A stretch of 7,984 nt of DNA from Desulfobacteraceae bacterium (GCA_030638305.1 DAOWEW010000031.1:1-7984); one strand, 5' to 3'; positions 1-6,234 are shown, numbered from the stretch's first letter. Translations and numbers: made by a program. The notes: generated from the letters alone by a model not told the origin.

Positions 1-3
1 TAA

Positions 4-90
4 AAAGTGCCTAAAGTATATTAAAGTGCCTAAAATGCCTAAAGTTGTGGTACGCCTTCGGTGCGCTAATTTAAAGTTGACAAGGCACTT
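4..90. repeat. GTGCCTAAA short repeat cluster with inverted partner
   Basis: Three close copies of a 14-base motif of the form AAAGTGCCTAAAGT lie at 4-17, 23-36 and 32-45; the last two overlap with a 9-base period. An inverted partner, AGGCACTT at 83-90, is the exact reverse complement of AAGTGCCT at 5-12. Between them is a CGCCTTCGGTGCG stretch followed by GCGCTAATTTAAA (63-75), a 13-mer that recurs at 2709-2721. The cluster sits directly upstream of the hybrid kinase gene. It could be an operator, a leader structure or debris of an intergenic repeat family; the recurrence elsewhere in the window favours a repeat family. Confidence 0.55.
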
Positions 91-119
91 GGATTTTATA
101 AAAAAAAGAGGTTTTAATT

Positions 120-1913
120 GTGTCTGAAATAAAGGAACTGCAAATAAAAGTAATTGAATTAGAAAAACAGCTCGAAAAGCAAAAAAAAACAAATAAGGTA
201 TTAAAAGAACAAGTTAAAAAGAATATTCGCTCGGCCGGGAATTCCTTTTCTATCTTCGAAAGGAATATCGCCCTTCAGAAAAAAATTGCGTCCCGAACTC
301 ATGCTTTGAAAGTAGCAGAAGCAGCTAATAAAGCTAAAAGCGAGTTTCTCGCCAACATGAGCCACGAAATCCGTACCCCTATGAATGGCGTTATCGGGAT
401 GACCGGCCTGCTGCTTGATACCAATCTGGATCAAGAACAACTGGAATATGCGGAAATTGTGCGAAACAGTGCCAATGCCTTACTCTATCTTATCAATGAT
501 ATTTTAGACTTTTCAAAAATTGACGCCGGTAAATTAGATCTGGAAATTTTATACTTTGATTTAAAAACAACAATTGAAGATTTAAATGACCCTTTAGCTA
601 TGCGAGCACATAAAAAAGGTTTGGATTATGTTAGTATCATTGATACTGATGTGCCATTATTACTGCGTGGCGATCCAAGCAGGCTGAGACAGATTATTAA
701 TAATCTGGTGGGGAATGCTATTAAGTTTACCGCAAAAGGCGAAATAGTAATCCATATAACCAATCTGTCCGAAAAAGGTAATAAGGTTACGTTACGTTTT
801 TCAATAAAAGATACCGGCATTAGCATCGCTGAAAATCAACAAAACAATATATTTGAATCGTTCACGCAGGCCGACACTTCCACAACCCGAAAATTTGGGG
901 GAACAGGCCTTGGTCTTGCCATATCTAAACAACTAACGGAAATGATGGGCGGCTCAATTGGAGTAAACAGCATTGAAGGGCAAGGCTCAACATTCTGGTT
1001 TACGGTTGTTTTCGAAAAACAATCTCAGCAAAAGTCATTGCCTAAAATCAACAGGCCTGAAATCAACAAGATGGATATCACAGATAAAAACATTTTGATA
1101 GTGGATGATAATGCTACAAATCGTAAATGGTTGTCGATTTTATTAAAAAATTGGGGGTGTCGAAGCTCTGAAGCCGCTTCGGCAAAACAGGCGCTTGAGC
1201 TTTTGGAAGAGGGAATTCTTCAGAAAATCCCATACGATATAGCAATATTAGATATGCAACTGCCTGAAATAGACGGAGAAACTTTAGGCCGCACAATAAA
1301 AGGGAAAAAACTGCTTAAAAATACTTTACTGGTGATGCTAACTTCATTAGGCACTCAAGGCGACGCCGTCAGATTTCAGGAATCAGGATTCGACGCCTAT
1401 TTAACCAAACCGGTTAAGCAGTCACATTTGCATGATTGTATTTTAACTATTTTAAATCCAAAACTGAGATCTATTGCTCAAAAAGAAAAGCAAATAATTA
1501 CCAAACATGTAGTGGCGGAAAATAGAAATAAAAAAAGACGTATTCTGGTGGTGGAAGATAATATTGTAAATCAAAAAATAGCCATAAAAATTTTAGAAAA
1601 ATACGGATATAGGGTAAATGCGGTGGCCAATGGGCAGGAAGCTTTGCACTCCCTAAAACTGGCCTCATATGATTTAGTACTTATGGATTGCCAAATGCCG
1701 GTGATGGACGGCTATGAAGCAACAAAAGCAATCCGCAATTCAAGCTCAAAGGTTATGAATAATAAAATATTCATAATAGCAATGACCGCCAACGCTATGA
1801 AAGGTGACCGCGAAAAGTGTATTAATGCGGGAATGGATGATTATATATCCAAACCCATAACTCCAAAAACTCTTAAAGAAACCATTGAACGCTGGCTTGA
1901 TTTAGTAAAATAA
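120..1913 (+). CDS. Soluble hybrid histidine kinase with two receiver domains
   Basis: This 597-aa protein is a cytoplasmic sensor kinase of a phosphorelay. Residues 1-75 form a charged, probably coiled-coil, N-terminus with no membrane helix and no recognisable sensor domain. The HisKA H-box [10 protein letters not shown] places the phosphorylated histidine at residue 82. The HATPase domain (about 185-298) has an N-box with Asn199, a G1 box DTGISI at 231-236 and a G2 box [10 protein letters not shown] at 260-269. Two receiver domains follow: about 323-443 (acidic pair 329-330, Asp378, Thr408, Lys430) and about 474-594 (Asp480, Asp523, Thr556, Lys578), both apparently intact. There is no Hpt domain, so a separate phosphotransfer protein is expected if it works as a relay. 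In G1 the usual second glycine is serine. The GTG start at 120 is chosen because AAGAGG lies 8 bases upstream at 106-111. With no sensor domain, input probably comes through a partner protein. The 379-base gap downstream suggests it is not part of the transporter operon. Confidence 0.93.
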   Translation: MSEIKELQIKVIELEKQLEKQKKTNKVLKEQVKKNIRSAGNSFSIFERNIALQKKIASRTHALKVAEAANKAKSEFLANMSHEIRTPMNGVIGMTGLLLDTNLDQEQLEYAEIVRNSANALLYLINDILDFSKIDAGKLDLEILYFDLKTTIEDLNDPLAMRAHKKGLDYVSIIDTDVPLLLRGDPSRLRQIINNLVGNAIKFTAKGEIVIHITNLSEKGNKVTLRFSIKDTGISIAENQQNNIFESFTQADTSTTRKFGGTGLGLAISKQLTEMMGGSIGVNSIEGQGSTFWFTVVFEKQSQQKSLPKINRPEINKMDITDKNILIVDDNATNRKWLSILLKNWGCRSSEAASAKQALELLEEGILQKIPYDIAILDMQLPEIDGETLGRTIKGKKLLKNTLLVMLTSLGTQGDAVRFQESGFDAYLTKPVKQSHLHDCILTILNPKLRSIAQKEKQIITKHVVAENRNKKRRILVVEDNIVNQKIAIKILEKYGYRVNAVANGQEALHSLKLASYDLVLMDCQMPVMDGYEATKAIRNSSSKVMNNKIFIIAMTANAMKGDREKCINAGMDDYISKPITPKTLKETIERWLDLVK

Positions 1914-1945
1914 CTTCGCAGCTTTGGCGCTCAGATACAGTGGTC
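1911..1945 (+). repeat. Diverged partial copy of the right-edge repeat element
   Basis: Starting at the TAA stop of the hybrid kinase, TAACTTCGCA, then GGCGC, CAGAT and GGTCA occur in the same order and nearly the same spacing as in the element at 7860-7893 (TAACTTCCGCA, GGCGC, CAGAT, GGTCA). By eye roughly four fifths of bases match with two or three small gaps. The 30-bp hairpin of the right-edge copy is not conserved here. If homologous, the repeat has supplied the stop codon of the kinase gene or inserted exactly at it. Confidence 0.45.
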
Positions 1946-1999
1946 AAAGTGTTTTGATGGCCAAAATAAAAATATAGGGGCAGGATAGTAATATCCAGA

Positions 2000-2017
2000 T
2001 GTAACCTAAATGTTTCA
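2000..2017. promoter_or_regulatory. Candidate activator site, distal (UAS1)
   Basis: TGTAAC-N6-GTTTCA is an imperfect dyad with half-sites TGTAAC and, read in reverse, TGAAAC. It shares the left arm TGTAACCT and the right-arm core GTTT, at the same spacing, with the dyad at 2082-2100. Its centre is about 211 bases upstream of the start predicted from the sigma-54 promoter. Assignment to the neighbouring NtrC-type regulator is inference. Confidence 0.4.
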
Positions 2018-2081
2018 CCCTTTCAACCTGTTGATATTCCACAATCTATTTGTCATATCCTCATTTATGCACACCAATTAC

Positions 2082-2100
2082 TGTAACCTGATAGTTTACA
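2082..2100. promoter_or_regulatory. Candidate activator site, proximal (UAS2)
   Basis: TGTAACCTGATAGTTTACA is a 19-base dyad in which 7 of 9 position pairs are complementary. Its centre at 2091 is about 129 bases upstream of the expected sigma-54 start near 2220, inside the usual range for NtrC-family enhancer sites. It closely resembles the dyad at 2000-2017. Tandem sites are typical for activators that assemble into hexamers. The likely ligand is the sigma-54 activator encoded at 4842-6224, but this is inference from position. Confidence 0.5.
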
Positions 2101-2163
2101 AAAAATTGAAAATCCAAACATCATTATTAAAATTAATAAGTAATTAATAATTATTACAAGTAA

Positions 2164-2176
2164 TTAAGATTTGATT
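2164..2176 (-). promoter_or_regulatory. IHF-like DNA-bending site
   Basis: On the minus strand this reads AATCAAATCTTAA, matching the IHF consensus WATCAANNNNTTR at all defined positions but one, next to a long A/T-rich tract as IHF sites often are. It lies between the candidate activator dyads and the sigma-54 promoter, where IHF commonly bends DNA to bring activator and polymerase together. In AT-rich DNA such matches also arise by chance. Confidence 0.3.
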
Positions 2177-2193
2177 TCTGCCGACTGATTTTA

Positions 2194-2208
2194 TGGCACC
2201 TGTATTGC
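2194..2208 (+). promoter_or_regulatory. Sigma-54 (-24/-12) promoter
   Basis: TGGCAC-N5-TTGC matches the sigma-54 core consensus exactly, with GG at 2195-2196 and GC at 2207-2208 separated by the required 10 bases, and a T following. The expected start of transcription is about 2220, giving a leader of about 73 bases before the CBS-domain gene. It would drive the CBS gene and, by read-through, the transporter genes. Such a promoter needs an enhancer-binding ATPase, and one is encoded by the converging operon. Confidence 0.82.
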
Positions 2209-2232
2209 TGTAATAAATAATTTGTTTCTAAC

Positions 2233-2255
2233 TAAGGAACGTGGACGAATTAACT
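2233..2255 (+). repeat. TAAGGAACGTG repeat, copy A
   Basis: TAAGGAACGTG followed by GACGAATTAACT is identical, over all 23 bases, to the sequence at 7842-7864. After base 2255 the two copies diverge, so the hairpin part is absent here. This copy lies in the predicted leader of the sigma-54 transcript, about 13 bases after the expected start and 37 bases before the CBS start codon. Confidence 0.85.
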
Positions 2256-2292
2256 ATTAGAAAGAGGAGAACCTTTTAAACTAAGGAATATA

Positions 2293-2565
2293 ATGGAAAA
2301 GCTCAAGGTTAAAGATATTACTCTCCTCATGGATGAAAATCTTTCTATAAGGCCATCTGTTTTTGTAGAGGACAAGATTACAGATGCAATTGAAGTCATG
2401 CTTAAAAACGATCTCAACCGCATTGCCGTGACAAGTAAGGATAAAATCCTTGGCATGATAAAGCTTGAAGATGCGCTTAAAGTCATTGGATTAGAAGACA
2501 ACCTGAAAAAAAAGGCAGCAAAAATTATTATCAGGCATGGACGTAAAATTATAATAGAGCAATAA
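2293..2565 (+). CDS. Small single-CBS-domain protein
   Basis: This 90-aa soluble protein carries one CBS motif. The core spans about residues 23-66: a VFVEDKITDAIEVM stretch, then NRIAVTSKDKILGMIKLEDAL, the usual strand-helix-strand-strand-helix pattern ending in a GMIKLEDA segment. CBS domains usually occur in pairs (Bateman modules) that bind adenosine nucleotides or related ligands, so a lone domain would need to dimerise or pair with a partner protein. The tail (71-90) is strongly basic. The ATG is preceded by AAGGA at 2283-2287, 5 bases upstream. It is the first gene after the sigma-54 promoter and 238 bases ahead of the transporter, so a role as a ligand-responsive accessory of the transporter is plausible but unproven. 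The TAA stop lies inside a repeat copy. Confidence 0.8.
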   Translation: MEKLKVKDITLLMDENLSIRPSVFVEDKITDAIEVMLKNDLNRIAVTSKDKILGMIKLEDALKVIGLEDNLKKKAAKIIIRHGRKIIIEQ

Positions 2566-2573
2566 GGAACGTG
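2559..2573 (+). repeat. TAAGGAACGTG repeat, copy B, spanning a stop codon
   Basis: GCAATAAGGAACGTG is identical over 15 bases to 7838-7852. The first bases encode the end of the CBS protein and the TAA at 2563-2565 is its stop codon. After GTG the sequence departs from the other two copies. With copy A at 2233, this places the CBS gene between direct repeats 330 bases apart. Confidence 0.7.
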
Positions 2574-2636
2574 AAAATTATTTAATTTAATAGTATAGGG
2601 ATTTCCATTTTTTAGTCAATCTTATTAATGGGTTAG

Positions 2637-2757
2637 AAACTATCAGTACATAACGAACTGTTCGTAGCTGTTAAGCTAAAAACTATCAGCTAAGAGCTCG
2701 CCTGAAGGGCGCTAATTTAAAAGAAGGGAGGGACTTAACTTTAAAGTAAACTGATAG
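2637..2757. repeat. Intergenic motif cluster upstream of the transporter gene
   Basis: AAACTATCAG occurs at 2637-2646 and 2680-2689, and its exact reverse complement lies inside the dyad at 2088-2097; a shorter inverted match, CTGATAG, is at 2751-2757. Between the first two copies is a palindrome ACGAAC-T-GTTCGT (2653-2665). A small hairpin CGCC-TGAAG-GGCG follows (about 2699-2711), overlapping GCGCTAATTTAAA (2709-2721) shared with base 63 onward. A perfect palindrome ACTTTAAAGT lies at 2738-2747. The cluster may be regulatory or a degraded repeat; no clear promoter or terminator was recognised in it. Confidence 0.45.
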
Positions 2758-2803
2758 ATATTGAACATAATTATAAAATTAGAGGAAAAGGAGAAATATT
2801 ATT

Positions 2804-4090
2804 ATGAATTTCTTTAAACATTTGGGCAGTTTTATGATGATGGGCGCAAGAGCCCATGCAAAATGGGAGCTTGATGTTTCCAATACAATACTTGGTGACA
2901 AAAAACGGCTTATTATAATAGGCTTGCTTACTATCCCTGCTATATTGGGAAGCATTGCATTTGCCGATCAGATCGGCGGCGCTCTTCCCGAACTGCTTGG
3001 AGGCAAAAAAGCCTACAGCCCGGCTTTTTACAGTACAGGTATTTTTATTGTATCAATCCTTATCGGAATGGGCGCTGGCCTTATTACCGGTTGTATCGGT
3101 GCCGGCGGTGGTTTTATCATTGCACCTGCTCTTATGAGTGCAGGGATCAAGGGTATTCTGGCTGTTGGAACTGACCTTTTTCATATCTTTGCCAAGGCAA
3201 TAATGGGAAGCGTAATTCACAGGAAGTTAGGAAACGTTTCAGTACCTTTGGCCATAGTTTTTCTTATAGGCGCTATCATAGGAGCTACGGCCGGTGGTGT
3301 TCTTAACCGCGTACTTTACGAGATTAACCCTGTTTTGAGTGATGCCTTTATCACAACTGTTTATTCACTTATGCTGGGTTTTCTCGGTTTTTATTCTTTG
3401 ATAGATTTTCTTAAGGCCAGAAAGGCTCCTGGTGCGGCTGATGAGGGTGCACATGGCGGAAAAAGCGAGGGCGCTGAAATGGGCGGTCTGCCTGCAAAAC
3501 TCCAGGCTGTTAAAATACCACCTTTGGTCAAATTTGATTTTGATCTTGTACCTGGGGGCAGAAGCATTTCATGGGTATTTTTAGTGCTCAGTGGCGCGCT
3601 CGTCGGACTGGCTGCCGGTATTATGGGTGTTGGCGGCGGCTTTCTGACTTTTCCCATATTCGTCTATGTTCTTGGCGTTTCATCAATGACCACGGTTGGA
3701 ACTGATATTTTCCAGATCGTATTTACGGCAGGTTATGCCTCAATAAGCCAGTATGCTATTTACGGCTTTATTTTTTATACACTTGCAATGGGTATGCTTC
3801 TTGGATCACTGCTTGGCATTCAGATCGGTGCATTGGTAACAAAAGTCGTTCCGGGCATCACAATCCGTGGCTTTTATGCAATGGCAGTTATGGCTGGTTT
3901 TGTTAATCGTATCTTTGCTTTGCCGGCTAAACTGGGAGCTATGGATATCATTAAAATTGCTCCGGGAACCGCCAGCTTTCTTGAAAGTATAGGTGTGTGG
4001 GCATTCTTCATTGTAATCGGCGCATTTTCAGTCTGGGTAATTGGAACATTTCTGACCAACATTCCAAAACTTAAGGGAGAGGAGGTGTAA
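2804..4090 (+). CDS. TauE/SafE (TSUP) family membrane transporter
   Basis: This 428-aa inner-membrane protein belongs to the TSUP family, whose members move sulfite, sulfonates, sulfoacetate or related anions; the substrate here is not evident. The family's two-fold internal repeat is plain. GAGLITGCIGAGGGFIIAP (about 90-108) mirrors GALVGLAAGIMGVGGGFLTF (264-283), and GTDLFHIFAKA (122-132) mirrors GTDIFQIVFTA (299-309). Hydrophobic segments at about 35-55, 76-98, 100-116, 146-168, 181-201, 257-275, 279-292, 320-348, 353-373 and 397-418 give roughly eight to ten helices. The halves are joined by a polar, glycine-rich loop at about 203-254. The N-terminal 33 residues and the long loop make it larger than the usual 250-300 aa TSUP proteins. 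The ATG has AAGGAG at 2788-2793, 10 bases upstream. The next gene starts 2 bases after its stop, so the two are co-translated. In a sulfate reducer it could serve uptake or export of a sulfur oxyanion. Confidence 0.9.
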   Translation: MNFFKHLGSFMMMGARAHAKWELDVSNTILGDKKRLIIIGLLTIPAILGSIAFADQIGGALPELLGGKKAYSPAFYSTGIFIVSILIGMGAGLITGCIGAGGGFIIAPALMSAGIKGILAVGTDLFHIFAKAIMGSVIHRKLGNVSVPLAIVFLIGAIIGATAGGVLNRVLYEINPVLSDAFITTVYSLMLGFLGFYSLIDFLKARKAPGAADEGAHGGKSEGAEMGGLPAKLQAVKIPPLVKFDFDLVPGGRSISWVFLVLSGALVGLAAGIMGVGGGFLTFPIFVYVLGVSSMTTVGTDIFQIVFTAGYASISQYAIYGFIFYTLAMGMLLGSLLGIQIGALVTKVVPGITIRGFYAMAVMAGFVNRIFALPAKLGAMDIIKIAPGTASFLESIGVWAFFIVIGAFSVWVIGTFLTNIPKLKGEEV

Positions 4091-4092
4091 TC

Positions 4093-4779
4093 ATGATTGC
4101 TCATAAAAAAGAATTTTACAGTGGGTTTGGATTATTGGTGGTTTTTTTTGTTATCTTGTTTATAATATTTTCACCTGTTTTTAACGGCCAGAACGGCATG
4201 GAATATCTGGATGATCTGTATAATTCCATATCAAAAGGTTCAGCCAACTATATACCAAAAGTAAAAGCAGAAACAGACACATTTATGGGAAATGCTGTAA
4301 CCGTAACCCTGCAAATGAAAGACGAACAGCAGGCTCAACAAACAGCGCTTCTGTTTACAGTGGCTGGAGCAACAGCAGAAGTGTCAGGAGCCCAGTTAAC
4401 TGTAGCTGGCGATCTTGGCAATATGCTTGCGGCCTCTCTGACAGATTCGGAAAGCATGTATAATAATGACGGAACAACAGTCTCAGGCAAATACGGTTAC
4501 AATGAGAAACAGGTTCTTTATAACTGGTGGACCGCGCTTAAGGCCGCAGACAAGGATTTAAAAAAGCAGAAACTGTTCACAGAAGCCAAAACAGTTGCAT
4601 CGGTTGTAAAAAAGGTTATTGAAACTTCCTACAACTACTACACAATTGAGCCCCAAAAAATCACTGACAGAATGGGAATTGTTATATTTTCTCTGGTTTT
4701 CTATGTGTGTTACACGCTGTGGTATGGTTTTGCCATTCTTTTCATGTTTGAAGGATGGGGACTGAAGCTGGGGCATTAA
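4093..4779 (+). CDS. Two-helix membrane protein, partner of the TSUP transporter
   Basis: I do not recognise a named family for this 228-aa protein. It has a hydrophobic helix at about 11-29 after a basic N-terminus, a polar domain of about 165 residues (30-194), and a second helix at about 195-218 ending in a short tail. The positive N-terminus suggests that both ends are cytoplasmic and that the middle domain is exported to the periplasm. That domain is rich in Ala, Thr, Gln and Asn, includes an NWWTALK stretch near 144-150, and has one cysteine-free fold candidate; the only cysteine (206) is in helix 2. The start follows the transporter stop by 2 bases and has a very strong ribosome binding site, GGAGGTG (4081-4087), so the two proteins are probably made in matched amounts. 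A periplasmic accessory or substrate-capture subunit of the transporter is inferred from context only. Confidence 0.82.
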   Translation: MIAHKKEFYSGFGLLVVFFVILFIIFSPVFNGQNGMEYLDDLYNSISKGSANYIPKVKAETDTFMGNAVTVTLQMKDEQQAQQTALLFTVAGATAEVSGAQLTVAGDLGNMLAASLTDSESMYNNDGTTVSGKYGYNEKQVLYNWWTALKAADKDLKKQKLFTEAKTVASVVKKVIETSYNYYTIEPQKITDRMGIVIFSLVFYVCYTLWYGFAILFMFEGWGLKLGH

Positions 4780-4804
4780 ATCAATCAATTAACATATAAT
4801 TTTT

Positions 4805-4839
4805 AATTGCAGGGCCATATCTGGCCCTGCAATTTTTTT
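4805..4839 (+). terminator. Strong intrinsic terminator between convergent operons
   Basis: A perfect 13-bp stem (arms 4805-4817 and 4822-4834, AATTGCAGGGCCA and its complement) has a 4-base TATC loop and is followed by a T run to 4839. It lies 25 bases after the stop of the small membrane protein gene and closes the CBS/TSUP transcript. The hairpin also sits 2 bases past the stop of the converging regulator gene, but on that strand it is followed by TTAAAAATTATAT rather than a clean T run, so bidirectional activity is possible but weaker. Confidence 0.92.
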
Positions 4840-4841
4840 CC

Positions 4842-6224
4842 TTATCCCAAAGATTCCATGATTCCGTATTTTTTGATCTTTCTCCACAAAGTTGTTCTTG
4901 GAATAGCAAGAATTTTTGCAGCTCGTACCTTGCTATAATTTGTAGCCTCAAGCACCCTGATTATATGAGATTTCTCTTCTTCATAAAGAGAAAGCAAGTC
5001 TTTGTTTTCAACAGTCTCAACTATCAGGCGGTCAAGATCCTCCGGAAGTTCATTTTCATCAATCCATACTTCTTCTCCAAGAGCAACAGCGCTGGAGACT
5101 ATGTGCTCAAGCTCTCTAATATTTCCAGGAAAAGAATATTTCATCAAGACTTCTATGGCTTGTTTTGAGAATCCCTTGATTTTTTTATTGTAGAGCAGAT
5201 TATATTTATTTACAAAATGCTTTATTAAAAGAGATATATCTTCTTTTCTTTCCCTGAGTGAAGGAACACGGATTTTGACTACTTTAAGACGAAAATAAAG
5301 ATCTTCTCTAAATTGTCCTGCCTTGATCTCGTTTTCCAGATTTTTATTTGAGGCAGATATCACCCTGATATCCAGATCAACAGGATCAGATCCTCCCACT
5401 CTCAGCAATTTTTTTTCCTGAATTACCCTGAGAAGTTTTACCTGCATGGAAAGAGGCATTTCTCCTATTTCATCAAGAAAAACCGTCCCTCCCTGAGCAG
5501 TCTCAAGCAAACCAACCTTAATGTTTTCTGCGCCTGTAAAAGCTCCTTTTTCATGTCCAAAAAGTTCATTGGCTATCAACTCTTCTGTAAAACTGCCGCA
5601 ATTAAAACTGATATATGGTTTGTCTTTTCTGGGGCTGCCAAAATGTATGGCCATTGCAGTCAACTCTTTGCCGGTTCCGCTTTCTCCCTGAATAAGAACA
5701 TTACAGTTTACCCTGGAAACTTTGTGAATAATTTTAATCAATTCACGAACAGGAGAACTGACGCCAATAATTTTTCGCACATTATCTTTTTTTAAAAGAT
5801 CCTCTTTAAGACGTTTGTTTTCGTTGAGCAAACATACCTTATCAACAGCACGGCTTAATATCAGCATAACCTGTTCGGGTGTAAAAGGCTTTTCAATGTA
5901 ATAAAAAGCACCTTGTTGAACTGCTTCAACAGCATTGTTTATGGATGCATAGCCTGTAATAATTATAACTTCCGTTCTATGATAATTTTCCTTGATTTTT
6001 TTTAAAACCGTCATGCCGTCCATTTTCGGCATGTGCAAATCGGTAAAAACAATGTCGAACGGCTCAATTTCCATCCGATTGAGTGCTTTAAAAGGATCTG
6101 TAAACGTTTCAACACGGTAGCCGCTTTTACCAATTTTTCTCTGCAAATTTCGCAGAACCAAAGGCTCATCGTCAATAATCGCAATACGTATCAATATGTT
6201 TTTATCGTCTTTTTTCAACGACAA
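4842..6224 (-). CDS. NtrC-family sigma-54 response regulator
   Basis: This 460-aa cytoplasmic activator has three domains. The receiver (about 12-125) carries Asp18/Asp19, the phosphoacceptor Asp62, Thr90 and Lys112. The AAA+ domain (about 150-380) has Walker A GESGTGKE (180-187), the sigma-54 contact loop GAFTGA (227-232), Walker B VFLDEIGE (248-255) with Asp251/Glu252, arginines 306 and 312 in FREDLYFRL, and the sensor-II stretch FPGNIREL (365-372). A Fis-type helix-turn-helix lies at about 420-455 (AAKILAIPRTTLWRKI). All motifs needed for ATP-driven opening of sigma-54 promoters are intact. The start is TTG at 6224-6222; AAGGAAGG just upstream (6237-6230 on the minus strand) supports it, and no ATG is available before the receiver domain. 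The gene starts 10 bases after the sensor kinase stop, so they form one operon. Its probable target is the sigma-54 promoter at 2194-2208, which is an inference from proximity. Confidence 0.95.
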   Translation of the reverse strand: MSLKKDDKNILIRIAIIDDEPLVLRNLQRKIGKSGYRVETFTDPFKALNRMEIEPFDIVFTDLHMPKMDGMTVLKKIKENYHRTEVIIITGYASINNAVEAVQQGAFYYIEKPFTPEQVMLILSRAVDKVCLLNENKRLKEDLLKKDNVRKIIGVSSPVRELIKIIHKVSRVNCNVLIQGESGTGKELTAMAIHFGSPRKDKPYISFNCGSFTEELIANELFGHEKGAFTGAENIKVGLLETAQGGTVFLDEIGEMPLSMQVKLLRVIQEKKLLRVGGSDPVDLDIRVISASNKNLENEIKAGQFREDLYFRLKVVKIRVPSLRERKEDISLLIKHFVNKYNLLYNKKIKGFSKQAIEVLMKYSFPGNIRELEHIVSSAVALGEEVWIDENELPEDLDRLIVETVENKDLLSLYEEEKSHIIRVLEATNYSKVRAAKILAIPRTTLWRKIKKYGIMESLG

Positions 6225-6234
6225 ATTTCCTTCC

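Larger units (their letters stand above)
1914..2292. other. Regulatory intergenic region, 379 bases
   Basis: This gene-free stretch holds, in order: a diverged repeat remnant, a small hairpin GGATA-GTAA-TATCC (1983-1996), a TGTAAC-type dyad (2000-2017), a perfect inverted repeat TCAAC-CT-GTTGA (2023-2034), a second TGTAAC-type dyad (2082-2100), an A/T-rich tract (about 2100-2165), an IHF-like site, a sigma-54 promoter and a copy of the TAAGGAACGTG repeat. No T-tailed hairpin that would terminate the hybrid kinase transcript is visible, so read-through from that gene cannot be excluded. No convincing small gene was seen. Confidence 0.6.

Noticed and set aside
77..104. TTGACA with a TATAAA/TAAAAA-like -10 upstream of the hybrid kinase
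   Set aside because: The -35 is perfect, but the best -10 options give spacers of 14 or 16 bases, and the predicted start would fall at or after the ribosome binding site.
1983..1996. Hairpin GGATA-GTAA-TATCC after the hybrid kinase as a terminator
   Set aside because: The stem is only 5 bp, A/T-rich, and no T run follows.
2250..2501. 83-codon reading frame on the minus strand opposite the CBS gene
   Set aside because: It is an antisense shadow of the CBS gene with a low-complexity Ser/Leu-rich product, and no ribosome binding site was noted.
2699..2711. Small hairpin CGCC-TGAAG-GGCG between CBS and transporter genes as a terminator
   Set aside because: The 4-bp stem without a T run is too weak to stop transcription; read-through to the transporter is more likely.
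4779..4791. Exact match to the IHF consensus (AATCAATCAATTA)
   Set aside because: It lies at the 3' end between convergent genes, overlapping the stop of the small membrane protein gene, with no promoter to serve. In A/T-rich DNA this match can be chance.
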